A stretch of 64,000 nt of DNA, taken from assembly GCF_007970665.1 (NCBI RefSeq), contig NZ_CP042430.1, forward strand, positions 5,084,001 through 5,148,000, written 5' to 3'. Under the pieces are notes generated by a model that did no database searches, was not told the origin of the DNA, and worked only from the letters and a program-made list of their open reading frames with translations. The position numbers and the translations under genes were made by a program. Source of the stretch: Baekduia soli. Lineage in GTDB: Bacteria > Actinomycetota > Thermoleophilia > Solirubrobacterales > Solirubrobacteraceae. Positions 1 through 8,120 of this stretch are shown piece by piece. Within the stretch, counting starts at the first letter, position 1, and every line of letters starts with the position of its first letter.

Positions 1-43
1 GGGCGACGCTCGCGGGTGGGCCGCCCGGGCGAGCCTGCGGACG

Positions 44-1033
44 CTACGGCGTGGCGCAGGCCGCCGGTCGCCGGTGCTTGGCCAGCAGGCGGTGGAACTC
101 GACCGGCCGCGCGGTCATCACGCCGTCGACGCACCAGTCGATGAGCTGCGTCCACGTCGCCGGCGACTCGGTGTCGTCGCTGAGCCAGGTGTGCCACGCG
201 TAGCCGTCGCGGTGGGCGTGGGCGACGTTGGCCGCCGTCGTGATGTCCAGGAGCTGGCCGCCGAACTGGTAGGTGATCGGCAGCTGGAAGGCGACGACCC
301 CGGGGCCGGGGGACTGGCCGCCCAGCAGCCAGTCGGCGGTCCCGCCGATGCCCGGCGCCAGCGGGATCTGCGGGGCGATCTCGTGGAAGCGGTCCACCGC
401 CTCCTGCTTGAACGACACGACGATGAGGTCCTTGCGCGGATTGCCCTTCAGCAGGCGCCCGAGCACACCGGCGTTCTGGAGGTACTCGGCGAGCGCCTCG
501 TCCTTCGTGCGGCCCTTGATCTCGATGTTGATCGGCGTGCGTGGGAACGCCCGCAGCACCTCGCGCAGCGTCGGGACGCGGAAGTCGGAGGCGTTGTAGC
601 CCTTGGGCGGGCGCCGCTTGCCCGTGGCCACCCCGCGCCAGCGGTAGGCGGCGGCGCGGCGGTCATGGCGGTAGGCGTTCGCGGTGCTCGGCGAGAACCA
701 GTAGGCCCCGTCCAGGCGCCGGATCTGCGCCAGCGTGTGCGAGGCGATCGTCCCGGTCCCGTTCGTCGTGCGGTCCAGCGTCGTGTCGTGCATGACCACG
801 ACCTGGTCGTCGGACGTGACACCGACGTCGAGCTCGAGCATGTCGGCGGCCGCCTTCAGCGAGCGCTTGAAGGCGTACATCGTGTTCGACGGGAACTCGT
901 CCTCGCCGCCCTGGTGGGCGATGTCCAGCGGCTGCGGGACGAGCCAGCGGTTGGAGGCCGCCTGCGCACCCGCGGGCAGCGCGAGCACGGCGACGGCGAC
1001 GAGCAGACCGAGGACCCGGGGCACGCGCGGCAT
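44..1033 (-). CDS. Secreted glycerophosphodiester phosphodiesterase (GDPD family)
   Basis: The protein has 329 residues. Residues 1-25 form a signal peptide (MPR, hydrophobic core, AQA cleavage site), so it acts outside the membrane. The GDPD catalytic set is visible: His40 in HQGGEDEFPSNT, the metal pair Glu67/Asp69 in LELDV, His82 in MHDTTLDRTTNG, and a later NIEIKGR glutamate. It should hydrolyse glycerophosphodiesters to glycerol-3-phosphate and an alcohol. The usual PENT motif reads PSNT, which does not touch the metal-binding residues. The gene lies alone on the minus strand, 30 bp downstream of the FAH-family gene. The released product could feed the glpK-glpD genes near 17 kb, but that link is inference. 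Confidence 0.9.
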   Translation of the reverse strand: MPRVPRVLGLLVAVAVLALPAGAQAASNRWLVPQPLDIAHQGGEDEFPSNTMYAFKRSLKAAADMLELDVGVTSDDQVVVMHDTTLDRTTNGTGTIASHTLAQIRRLDGAYWFSPSTANAYRHDRRAAAYRWRGVATGKRRPPKGYNASDFRVPTLREVLRAFPRTPINIEIKGRTKDEALAEYLQNAGVLGRLLKGNPRKDLIVVSFKQEAVDRFHEIAPQIPLAPGIGGTADWLLGGQSPGPGVVAFQLPITYQFGGQLLDITTAANVAHAHRDGYAWHTWLSDDTESPATWTQLIDWCVDGVMTARPVEFHRLLAKHRRPAACATP

Positions 1034-1063
1034 TCTGCCAGCGCGTGGCCCGGCGCGCGGGAC

Positions 1064-1852
1064 TCAGGCGATCCGGTGTTCGATCGCGCCGAGCGGCTCG
1101 ATCTCGATGCGCACGACGTCGCCGGGCTGCAGGTAGCTCGGCGGCTTGCGGCCCATCCCGACGCCGGCGGGCGTACCGGTCAGGATGAGGTCGCCGGGCT
1201 CCAGGGTGCAGGTCTGCGAGAGGAACTCGACGATGTGCGGCACGTCGAAGATCAGGTCCGACGTCGAGGAGTCCTGGCGCAGGTCGCCGTTGACCCAGGT
1301 GCGCAGCGTCAGGGAGTGCGGGTCGGGCACCTCGTCGGCGGTCGTGATCCACGGGCCGTAGGGGCAGGAGTTGTCGAACCCCTTGGCCCGCGTCCACTGC
1401 GGCTCGCGGCCCTGGAGGTCGCGGGCGCTGAGGTCGTCGGCGACCGCGTAGCCGGCCACGGCGCCGTCGGCGCCGATGACTGCCACGAGCTCGCCCTCGT
1501 AGTCCAGGCGCCGTTGTGCGGCCACGGGCACGACGACCTCGCCGCCGGGCGCCGTCGCGCTGGACGGCAGCTTCATGAAGATGATCGGGGCCGGCGGCGG
1601 CTCGCTGCCGGTCTCCGCGGCGTGGGCGGCGTAGTTGAGCCCGACGCAGAAGATGGCCCGCGGGCGGGGGACGGGCGCGAGCAGCGTGACGGCGGAGAGC
1701 GCGTACTCCTCGCCGCCGGCCGGGGCGCGGTCGCCGGAGGCGAGCCGGTCCAGGACGGTGCCGGCGTCGGCGAAGGCGACGACGGCGTCGCCGCGGACCT
1801 CACCGGCCTGCGGGGCGTCGGAGCCGGGGACCAGGAACGTTGCGAGCCTCAT
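1064..1852 (-). CDS. Fumarylacetoacetate hydrolase (FAH) family protein
   Basis: The protein has 262 residues, the usual size for a single-domain FAH-family enzyme. Visible family marks are GLNYAAHAAETG, the metal-binding DYEGELVAVIG (Glu-x-Glu) and DDLSARDLQ, and GTPAGVGMG near the C-terminus. Relatives hydrolyse or decarboxylate 2-oxo-4-ene dioic acids or acylpyruvates in aromatic catabolism; the exact substrate cannot be read here. A TAGGGT hexamer 9 nt before the ATG suggests a leaderless transcript. No catabolic neighbours are adjacent, so a general acylpyruvase role is as likely as a pathway role. Confidence 0.88.
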   Translation of the reverse strand: MRLATFLVPGSDAPQAGEVRGDAVVAFADAGTVLDRLASGDRAPAGGEEYALSAVTLLAPVPRPRAIFCVGLNYAAHAAETGSEPPPAPIIFMKLPSSATAPGGEVVVPVAAQRRLDYEGELVAVIGADGAVAGYAVADDLSARDLQGREPQWTRAKGFDNSCPYGPWITTADEVPDPHSLTLRTWVNGDLRQDSSTSDLIFDVPHIVEFLSQTCTLEPGDLILTGTPAGVGMGRKPPSYLQPGDVVRIEIEPLGAIEHRIA

Positions 1853-1861
1853 GGGCCCGCG

Positions 1862-1867
1862 ACCCTA
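1862..1867 (-). promoter_or_regulatory. Leaderless -10 element of the FAH-family gene
   Basis: TAGGGT on the minus strand ends 9 nt before the ATG at 1852, with no Shine-Dalgarno sequence between them. Confidence 0.45.
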
Positions 1868-1881
1868 GTCCATCCGCGCCG

Positions 1882-2115
1882 CTACGGGGTGGTGCGGGCG
1901 GCGCGGCGCTGGCGGCGGCGCTGGGCCGCTGCGGCACGACGGCGATCGGCCGGGCTGGCCGAGACCTCGGTCTCCTCGCGATGCTTCGCCCACTTGGCGC
2001 GCTCCGCGTCGGTCATCTTGCGGATGGTCAGGTCCCCGGACGTCACCTGGTCCTGGATACGCTCGAGCTTCGCCTCGCGCGCCGCCTGATCTCGCTCTCG
2101 CTGGGTCTTCGCCAT
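1882..2115 (-). CDS. Small charged hypothetical protein (77 aa)
   Basis: This 77-residue protein is rich in Arg, Lys, Glu and Ala and starts MAKTQRERDQAAREAK. The same frame is open far upstream, but the real start is taken as the ATG at 2115 because a TATCCT hexamer lies 6 nt before it. The centre (DQVTSGDLTIRKMTDAERAKW) is predicted helical and the C-terminus is an Arg/Ala tail, as in small nucleic-acid-binding proteins. I do not recognise a family. The gene ends 30 bp from the FAH-family gene on the same strand. Confidence 0.6.
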   Translation of the reverse strand: MAKTQRERDQAAREAKLERIQDQVTSGDLTIRKMTDAERAKWAKHREETEVSASPADRRRAAAAQRRRQRRAARTTP

Positions 2116-2121
2116 ACAGAG

Positions 2122-2127
2122 AGGATA
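2122..2127 (-). promoter_or_regulatory. Leaderless -10 element of the 77-aa gene
   Basis: TATCCT on the minus strand lies 6 nt before the ATG at 2115. It is one of the clearest examples of the recurrent spacing in this window. Confidence 0.5.
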
Positions 2128-2214
2128 CCCCGCCGAAGTGCGTGCTATCGCAGGTGGTCGGGGGCGTGCGCCGCGGCTCAAGATCGGGGGCTCCCGGCCG
2201 AACGATCCGGGGTG

Positions 2215-2862
2215 ATGAGTGTGCTGCGCAGGGGCCACCACGAGCGCGTGCGCGTGCTCGTCCCACGGGTCGCGACGATCGAGGCCGTGGTCACGCGCGT
2301 GGTGAGCGGGGCGGCCGAGCTGACCCCCGCGGGCACGCCCTCGGTCCCCCTGCGGTTCCTGCACCGCCGCCAGGCGACGATCGTCCCGCTGTCGGGCGAC
2401 GACCGGGTGGACGGAATGCTGCTGGCGGTCCCGGGACCCGACGGTCGCGTGCGCGACGACCTCCTGCACTTCCTGCGCGCCGTCGTGCCGCTGGCGCCCC
2501 GCCGCGGCGCCCAGCGCCGCGACCATGCGCGCATCGATCTCGTGCGCCCCGTCGCGATGGTGCCCGACGGCTTCCGGGTCGGCTGGCTCGACGGCTTCGT
2601 CCGCAACGTGAGCGCGGGCGGCGTGCTCGTGGCAGGCGCCGACGCGCTGGAGGAGGGCGACCGCCTGCGGCTGCGCTTCGAGCTGGAGTCCGAGGACGAC
2701 CTCCTCGACGTGCTGGCCCGCGTCGTCCGCGCCGACGACGACTGGGGCCTGCGCGGCCTGCGCCTCGAGGGCCTCAGCGACGCCGAGCGCGAGCGCATCG
2801 TGAAGTTCATCTTCGCGCGCCAGCGCCACGCGCTGGCCTACCTGCGCTCGCGCACCGCCTGA
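2215..2862 (+). CDS. PilZ domain protein (predicted c-di-GMP binding)
   Basis: The protein has 215 residues. The C-terminal half is a PilZ domain: an arginine-rich QRRDHAR segment (the RxxxR c-di-GMP element) followed by NVSAGG (the D/NxSxxG element), then a beta-barrel ending in an amphipathic helix with FIFARQRHAL. The first 95 residues form a beta-rich N-terminal domain like those that precede PilZ in YcgR-type effectors. The start is the ATG at 2215; a GTG directly before it is an alternative. The likely role is a cytosolic c-di-GMP effector. The HD-GYP phosphodiesterase at 20.7 kb could be a metabolic partner, but the two are not linked in an operon. Confidence 0.85.
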   Translation: MSVLRRGHHERVRVLVPRVATIEAVVTRVVSGAAELTPAGTPSVPLRFLHRRQATIVPLSGDDRVDGMLLAVPGPDGRVRDDLLHFLRAVVPLAPRRGAQRRDHARIDLVRPVAMVPDGFRVGWLDGFVRNVSAGGVLVAGADALEEGDRLRLRFELESEDDLLDVLARVVRADDDWGLRGLRLEGLSDAERERIVKFIFARQRHALAYLRSRTA

Positions 2863-2873
2863 GCGGCCCCGCG

Positions 2874-3272
2874 CTAGACGCCGGGGTCGCGCCGGCGGCC
2901 GGCCTCGGCCTCCTCGGCGGCGACGGCCTCGTCCTCGCGCGTGAAGCGCCGGTCGGCGCCGGCGTCCTCGCCGCGCACGAGGCGGTCGTGCTCGACGTCG
3001 AGGTCCTCGTCGGCCAACCCGTCCTCGTGCAGCTCGGCACGTGAGCGGTGCAGCTCGGCCTCGGCGCGCTCGGAGCGCGCGATGCGCTCGGCCTGCTCGG
3101 CGCGCCTGACGCGGTCGTCGGCGACCTCGCGGTGGGCCTCGGCGACCTCGCGGCGGCGGCGTGCGACGGCGCGCTCGCGCTCCAGGGCGCGGGAGCGGGG
3201 GACCAGGAACGCGATCGTGGCGAGCAGGGCGAGCGCCACGACGACGATGACGATGATGAGCCCGGTGAACAT
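2874..3272 (-). CDS. Single-pass membrane protein with a charged coiled coil
   Basis: The protein has 132 residues. Residues 2-24 form one transmembrane helix (MFTGLIIVIVVVALALLATI), after which the chain is almost wholly charged. It consists of Arg/Glu heptad-like repeats (RERAVARRRREVAEAHREVA) that predict a cytoplasmic coiled coil of about 60 residues. No enzymatic motif is seen. It faces the Tim44-like gene across a 56-bp divergent gap. Small proteins of this shape are common next to membrane genes in this group and may be scaffolds; that is inference. Confidence 0.7.
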   Translation of the reverse strand: MFTGLIIVIVVVALALLATIAFLVPRSRALERERAVARRRREVAEAHREVADDRVRRAEQAERIARSERAEAELHRSRAELHEDGLADEDLDVEHDRLVRGEDAGADRRFTREDEAVAAEEAEAGRRRDPGV

Positions 3273-3313
3273 GGGGCCTCCTCGGTGGACGGTGTCGCCG
3301 GGGGGTGTACCCG

Positions 3314-3319
3314 TACCCT
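3314..3319 (+). promoter_or_regulatory. Leaderless -10 element of the Tim44-like gene
   Basis: TACCCT lies 9 nt before the ATG at 3329. Confidence 0.4.
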
Positions 3320-3328
3320 GCGTCGAGG

Positions 3329-4600
3329 ATGAGCGACGTGATCAGCACCCTCCTGCTCGCCGCGGCGGGCGGCGGCAGCGGCGGCTTCGGTGGCGGCGGC
3401 GGAGGACGAGGCGGCGGCAGCGGGTTCTCCGGCAGCGGAGGCGGCTCGGGCGGGGGCGGCGGCGTCCTCGGGCTGCTCGTCATCATCGTCCTGGTGCTCC
3501 TCGTCCTGGGCGCGAGCGCGTTGACGGCCTGGCGCTATCGCCGCCGGCGTCGCGTGCGGGCCGTGCGCACCGAGCGCGCGGCCGCCGAGGCGGCCACCGA
3601 CGACGCCGACTTCGACCCGGCCACCGTCCGCCAGCAGGCCACGCTGCTGTTCGGCGAGATCCAGCGGCGGTGGTCGGCCAACGACATCGAGGGCCTCGAG
3701 CGGCTCGTCGGCCCCGACCTCATGGTCGAGTGGCGCCGGCGCCTGAAGGACTTCGCTCGCAAGGGCTGGCGCAACGTGTGCGAGCCGCACGACGACCCGA
3801 CGATCGAGTACCTGGGCCTGGTCAACCGCGAGGGCGACGACGAGGACCGGGTGATCGTCCGCGTCACGGCGGTCCTGGACGACTACGTGCTCGACGACAC
3901 CGGCACGATCGTGCTCAAGGACGGCGAGGACGACCGGACGACGACGCTGCGGGAGTGGTGGACGCTGCAGCCGCCCGGCGAGCGCTGGCGGCTGCTCTCG
4001 ATCGAGCAGGACGCCGAGGGTCGCCACCACCTCGACGGCCCGCTCGTCCCGACGCCGTGGGCCGACGCGCGGGTCGGCGACGACGCGCTGGTGGAGACCG
4101 CCGTCGCCGACGCGCTGCCCCACGGCGTCGCGGTCGCCGAGATCGCCCCGGCGCAGCTGGACCCCGACGCCCGCGCCGCGGCCCTGGACCTCGCGCTCGC
4201 CGACGGGCGCTTCGCCCCCGACGTCCTGGAGGTCGCCGTGCGGCGCGCGGTCGACGCCTGGGTCGAGGCCGTCGACGGCGCCGACGACGCGCTGGAGGCG
4301 CTGGCCGACCGCGACGCCATCGACGCGCTGCTCTACGGCGGCGACGCCACGCGGCGCACCCGCGTCGTCCTGCGCGGCGCCCACGTGCAGCACGTCGTCA
4401 TCGACGCCCTGGACCCGCGCGCGCAGCCACCGACGATGACGGTGTCCGTCGACGTGCGCGGCCGCGTCTACGTCGAGGACCGCGACACCGCCGACGTCGT
4501 CGGCGGCAGCCGCAGCGGCGAGCGCGAGGCCCGCCAGCGCTGGACGTTCGCCCTGACGGGTGAGCCCGAGACGCCGTGGAGGCTGGCCAGGGTGGTGTAG
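3329..4600 (+). CDS. Tim44-like domain membrane protein
   Basis: The protein has 423 residues. A short hydrophobic start is followed by a glycine/serine-rich segment (about residues 12-47), one transmembrane helix (about 48-70) and an Arg-rich stop-transfer stretch. A Tim44-like domain follows, recognisable from LFGEIQRRWSANDIEGLERL and the WxxRLKDFARKGW region. The C-terminal 180 residues (Asp/Ala-rich, with VYVEDRD and RQRWTFALTGEPETPWRLARVV) give a second NTF2-like fold by eye. Bacterial Tim44-like proteins bind lipids or act in envelope assembly; no substrate can be assigned. The chosen ATG has a leaderless -10 element, and an in-frame GTG eight codons upstream is an alternative. Confidence 0.8.
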   Translation: MSDVISTLLLAAAGGGSGGFGGGGGGRGGGSGFSGSGGGSGGGGGVLGLLVIIVLVLLVLGASALTAWRYRRRRRVRAVRTERAAAEAATDDADFDPATVRQQATLLFGEIQRRWSANDIEGLERLVGPDLMVEWRRRLKDFARKGWRNVCEPHDDPTIEYLGLVNREGDDEDRVIVRVTAVLDDYVLDDTGTIVLKDGEDDRTTTLREWWTLQPPGERWRLLSIEQDAEGRHHLDGPLVPTPWADARVGDDALVETAVADALPHGVAVAEIAPAQLDPDARAAALDLALADGRFAPDVLEVAVRRAVDAWVEAVDGADDALEALADRDAIDALLYGGDATRRTRVVLRGAHVQHVVIDALDPRAQPPTMTVSVDVRGRVYVEDRDTADVVGGSRSGEREARQRWTFALTGEPETPWRLARVV

Positions 4601-4608
4601 GGGCGTTT

Positions 4609-4704
4609 GTGGCGCTCCGCCCCGTCACGCGCTCGCCAGGCGCGCTTGCGGGGCGACGAAGGCGTGATGTCCGGCGCACCACGACGCTCCGAGCGGAGCG
4701 CCAC
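4609..4704. repeat. Long inverted repeat with nested stems between the Tim44-like and MFS genes
   Basis: Perfect 11-bp arms (GTGGCGCTCCG at 4609-4619 and its complement at 4694-4704) flank 74 bp. Within it, CCCCG/CGGGG (4620-4624 and 4648-4652) can form a second stem. It sits between two co-directional genes. It may be a terminator, a structured RNA or a small decayed element; no coding potential is seen. Confidence 0.5.
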
Positions 4705-4727
4705 CCACACGCCACACTCCGACCCGC

Positions 4728-6395
4728 ATGCGCGCCCGTCACGTCCTGCTCGCCGTTGCCGCCGGCCTCGCGCTCGCCGACGCCTCGGTCGTCACGCTCG
4801 CGCTGCCCCAGCTCCTGCGCGAGCTCGACACCTCCGTGGAGGGCGTGGCGTCGATCCTCGGCGTCTACACCGTGGTGCTCGCCGCCGCACTGCTGCCCGC
4901 CGAGCGCCTGTCGCGGGTCGCCGGCGCGCCGCGCACCGCGGCGGCCGGGATGCTCGTGTTCGCCGCGGCCTCCGTGGTCTGCGGCGCCGGGAGCTCCCTG
5001 GGCCTGCTGCTCGCCGCCCGCGGCGTGCAGGCCGTCGGCGGCGCCGCGGCACTGGTCGCCGTCTTCGCACTGCTCGAGCCGCGCGGCGCCGCGGGCGCCC
5101 ACGGCCGCCGCCTGTGGCTCGGGGCCGCCGTGCTGGCCTCGGCGGTCGGGCCGGCGCTCGGCGGCGCCCTGACCGAGGCGTTCTCGTGGCGATCGATCTT
5201 CTACGTGCAGGCGCCCGTCGCGGCACTGGCGGCCGTCGTCGCGCTGCGCGAGCCGGCGCCGGCACCGGCCGTCGGGCGGCCGGAGACCGAATCGGGCGAG
5301 GACCGCTGGCGGGCCGGGCCCGCGATCGGGCTGGCGCTGGTCTCCGCGGCCCTGACCGCCGTCCTGTTCCTGCTGGTCCTGCTGCTCGTCGCGGGCTGGG
5401 ACGTCGCGCCGCTGAGCGCGGCCGCAGCGGTCACGGTCATCCCGCTGGGGGCGCTGGCGGGCGCGCGGATCGGCGGCGACGCGCGCCTGCGCGCCGGCGC
5501 AGGGTGCGGCCTGGTCGCCGCCGGCGTGCTGGCGCTGGCGTTCCTGCCCGATGCCCGACTGCTGTGGACCGTCGTGCCCCAGGCCGCGGCCGGGCTCGGG
5601 ATGGGCCTGGCGCTGCCGGCGCTGGGCGGAGAGCTGCTCCCGGAGCGCGACGCCCGCGACGCCGCGCGCCTGCTCGTCCTGCGCCACGCCGGGATCGCGC
5701 TGGCGCTCCTGGTCCTCGCGCCGATCGTCTCCGCCGACCTCACGTCCTCGACCGACCGGGCCCGCGAGCGCGGCGTCGCGATCGTCCTCGACGCCAGGCT
5801 CTCGCCCGCCGACAAGCTGCGGCTGGCGCCCGACCTGCTGGCCGGCGTCAACGAGGACCAGCCGCGGCGCGGGCTGCGTGCGGCGCTGGCGCAGGGCCGC
5901 GCGTCGATCACGACGGGTGACCGTGCCGCCTACGACGCCCTGGCCCACGCCACCGACGCGACGCTGGTGCTCGCGGTGGGCGAGGCGTTCCGCACCGGGT
6001 TCCTGGTCACCGGCGCGCTGGCGCTCCTGGCCGCGCTGGCGCTGGCCCCCGGGCCGCGCCCGGCCCGGGGGACGGCGCTCGGGCTGGCGGCGGTCGCGGC
6101 GGTGGTCGTCGTCGTCCCGCTGGCCTACCTGGGCCTGCACGCGGCGGTGGCGCCGACCCCGGTCGCGCTGCGCGACCCGTGCCGGCCCCGGCCGCTGCCG
6201 GGCACCGGCGGCGTGGAGGGCTTCCTGCAGGACCGGGCGCTCGAGCTGCTGGACACGACGGCCTGCCACGCCGGCTCGACGCGCGAGGAGCTCGTCCTCG
6301 CGCTCGCCGACGACGGCGACCGGCGACGCTTCGAGCGTGCGCACGGGGTCGATCCCCGCGCGCTGTCGACGGTCCTGTCGGCCCTGCTCGGCTGA
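4728..6395 (+). CDS. MFS transporter, drug-exporter (DHA2-like) type
   Basis: The protein has 555 residues with about 13-14 hydrophobic helices. It opens with ADASVVTLALPQLLRELD, the DHA2-type first helix that normally reads D.T.VNVALP, and continues through the usual central signatures (GPALGGALTEAFSWRSIFYVQ in loop 4-5). Two features are less common: a soluble Asp/Arg-rich loop of about 90 residues near 345-415, and an 80-residue periplasmic C-terminus with two cysteines (DPCRP and TACHAG) that could form a disulfide. The cargo is unknown. It ends 1 bp from the convergent Crp-like gene. Confidence 0.85.
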   Translation: MRARHVLLAVAAGLALADASVVTLALPQLLRELDTSVEGVASILGVYTVVLAAALLPAERLSRVAGAPRTAAAGMLVFAAASVVCGAGSSLGLLLAARGVQAVGGAAALVAVFALLEPRGAAGAHGRRLWLGAAVLASAVGPALGGALTEAFSWRSIFYVQAPVAALAAVVALREPAPAPAVGRPETESGEDRWRAGPAIGLALVSAALTAVLFLLVLLLVAGWDVAPLSAAAAVTVIPLGALAGARIGGDARLRAGAGCGLVAAGVLALAFLPDARLLWTVVPQAAAGLGMGLALPALGGELLPERDARDAARLLVLRHAGIALALLVLAPIVSADLTSSTDRARERGVAIVLDARLSPADKLRLAPDLLAGVNEDQPRRGLRAALAQGRASITTGDRAAYDALAHATDATLVLAVGEAFRTGFLVTGALALLAALALAPGPRPARGTALGLAAVAAVVVVVPLAYLGLHAAVAPTPVALRDPCRPRPLPGTGGVEGFLQDRALELLDTTACHAGSTREELVLALADDGDRRRFERAHGVDPRALSTVLSALLG

Positions 6396-6396
6396 C

Positions 6397-7110
6397 CTAC
6401 AGCAGCTCGGGCAGTGCCTCGTGCGGATCGCCGTGCAGCAGCCAGCCCGTGTCGGTGCGCTCGACGAGGCCGCGGCGGGTCAGGACGCCCAGCGCGGTCG
6501 TGACCGACGGCCGGCGGGCGCCGACGAGCTTGCCGATCGTCTCGTGCGTCAGCGCCAGCGGCACGCGCACGCCCTGCGGCGAGACGCGGCCCCAGCGGTC
6601 GGCGAGCAGCCACAACAGCACCAGCACCCGGGCATCGACGCGTGGGACCTGGGCGATCGCGCGCTGCACCGAGAGCTGCCGCGAGCGGCGGATCGTGCGC
6701 TGGACGAGCATGTCGAGCATGGACGGCCATCGCCCGGCGACGGCGGCGAAGCGGCGGTCCAGGACGGCGACCCGCGCGGGCTCGAGCACCGCCCACGAGA
6801 CGCTGCCGGGCAGCGGCTCCAGGGAGGCCTCGTCGTCCCACGGGCGGATGATGTCGCCCTGGCCGAGGAGCTCGGTGGTCGAGCGCTTGGCGAGCTCGAC
6901 GTCCCGCGTGATCAGCCCGTCGAGGACGAGCAGGCCCACGGCGGGCGCGGCGCTCTCACCGTTGGGCGAGGGGAAGTCGAACGGTCCCGTCGGGAGCGCG
7001 TGGACGATCGCGACCGCGTGGCGACGCGCGAGCTCGCGCGCGTCCCCGCTGAGGCCGGCACCCATCTCGGGATCGGCATCGAGGATCGAGATCAGCGGAC
7101 GTTGGGTCAT
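6397..7110 (-). CDS. Crp/Fnr-like transcriptional regulator
   Basis: The protein has 237 residues. The N-terminal two thirds resemble a cyclic-nucleotide-binding beta barrel (GLLVLDGLITRDVEL, then ELLGQGDIIRPW). The C-terminus holds a Crp-type winged helix: LTHETIGKLVGARRPSVTTAL is the helix-turn-helix and RRGLVERTDTGWLLHG the wing. The canonical phosphate-binding RxA motif of cAMP-binding Crp is not evident, so the ligand may differ or be absent. The ATG at 7110 was chosen; GTG codons just upstream are possible. The 256-bp gap to the divergent YqgE gene is unusually AT-rich around 7190-7260 and probably holds its promoter. Confidence 0.83.
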   Translation of the reverse strand: MTQRPLISILDADPEMGAGLSGDARELARRHAVAIVHALPTGPFDFPSPNGESAAPAVGLLVLDGLITRDVELAKRSTTELLGQGDIIRPWDDEASLEPLPGSVSWAVLEPARVAVLDRRFAAVAGRWPSMLDMLVQRTIRRSRQLSVQRAIAQVPRVDARVLVLLWLLADRWGRVSPQGVRVPLALTHETIGKLVGARRPSVTTALGVLTRRGLVERTDTGWLLHGDPHEALPELL

Positions 7111-7366
7111 TGCCTGGGTGGACACCACACTTCTGGATTCCCCGTCTGACTCAGGACAAACACGAGCATGTCGATCAGGCATCGCCGACGTCCTCACTTT
7201 GGACCGGTTTTCCGTAGGAGAAGGCACTTTACGGTGCTGATCGGTGCACGTCCGTATGCAGACCACCTTCGCCGGGGTCCGGTGCGCTCCTCCGCGAGCG
7301 CCGGCGGCATGTCCGCGCGCGGCCCCGGCGTGATCGGCGGCGCCCGCCGTGGCACCATGGGCGCAC

Positions 7367-7912
7367 ATGGGCTCGTTGCAGGGTCACCTCCTCCTCGCCT
7401 CCCCCGCCCTCGCGGATCCGAACTTCGCGCGGACCGTCGTCGCCATCGCCAACCACGACGACGCCGGCGCACTGGGCATCGTGCTCAACCGGCCCAGCGA
7501 CACGGAGGTCTCCGAGGCCGTGCCCGAGCTCGACGGCGTGGTCGACGACGACGAGGTCGTCTACGTCGGCGGCCCCGTGGAGCCGGCGGCGATCGTCGTC
7601 CTGGCGGAGTTCGAGGACCCGGGCGAGGCCGCGTTCCTCGTCGTCGACGCCATCGGGCTCGTCTCCGACAGCACGGGCCTGCAGCGCCTCGGCGACGCGA
7701 CGGCGCAGCGGCGGATCTTCGCCGGCTACGCCGGGTGGGGCCCCGGCCAGCTCGAGGCCGAGATCGAGCGCGAGGACTGGATCGTCGAGCCCGCGCGCGC
7801 CGAGGACGTCTTCGCCCCCGACGCCCCCGACCTGTGGGGCCGCATCCTGGATCGCAAGGGCGGCCAGTTCCGCCTCCTCGCCCGGATGCCGGTGGACCCG
7901 ACGGTCAACTGA
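7367..7912 (+). CDS. YqgE/AlgH family protein
   Basis: The protein has 181 residues and fits the family throughout: GHLLLASPALADPNFARTVV at the N-terminus, GIVLNRPSD, then YVGGPV and FAGYAGWGPGQLEAEI in the middle. The biochemical role of YqgE proteins is unsettled; AlgH was first described as an alginate regulator in Pseudomonas. The ATG at 7367 was chosen over one 18 bp upstream because conservation starts at MGSLQG. It converges on a small membrane-protein gene 3 bp downstream. Confidence 0.9.
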   Translation: MGSLQGHLLLASPALADPNFARTVVAIANHDDAGALGIVLNRPSDTEVSEAVPELDGVVDDDEVVYVGGPVEPAAIVVLAEFEDPGEAAFLVVDAIGLVSDSTGLQRLGDATAQRRIFAGYAGWGPGQLEAEIEREDWIVEPARAEDVFAPDAPDLWGRILDRKGGQFRLLARMPVDPTVN

Positions 7913-7915
7913 GCG

Positions 7916-8089
7916 TCACAGCAGCGCGAGCAGCACCACGATCACCACGCCGATGAAGAGCAGGCCGAAGACGATGGCCTGGGCCTGCCAGTTGCGCTGC
8001 CAGTAGGCGGGGTCGGCCTGATCGCGGGTGTGACGGCCCTCGGGGGGCGTGCCCACCCAGTCGTCGTCGTCGCTGCGCCGTGGGGTCAT
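7916..8089 (-). CDS. Small single-pass membrane protein (57 aa)
   Basis: This 57-residue protein has a polar, Asp-rich N-terminus (MTPRRSDDDDWVGTPP), an aromatic segment (PAYWQRNWQAQ) and a C-terminal transmembrane helix of about 20 residues ending LLALL, so it is tail-anchored. GGAGG stands directly before the ATG. No family is recognised. The gene is divergent from the coiled-coil gene at 8121. Confidence 0.6.
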   Translation of the reverse strand: MTPRRSDDDDWVGTPPEGRHTRDQADPAYWQRNWQAQAIVFGLLFIGVVIVVLLALL

Positions 8090-8107
8090 GCCTCCAGTCC
8101 TACCCGC

Positions 8108-8113
8108 TACGGT
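8108..8113 (+). promoter_or_regulatory. Leaderless -10 element of the coiled-coil gene
   Basis: TACGGT lies 7 nt before the GTG at 8121. This supports that GTG over the in-frame ATG at 8088, which would overlap the divergent gene. Confidence 0.42.
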
Positions 8114-8120
8114 CCGCCGC

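Noticed and set aside
3350-3470. Glycine-codon repeat tract in the Tim44-like gene
   Set aside because: It is GGC/GGA/AGC codon redundancy of a Gly/Ser-rich linker rather than a DNA repeat element.
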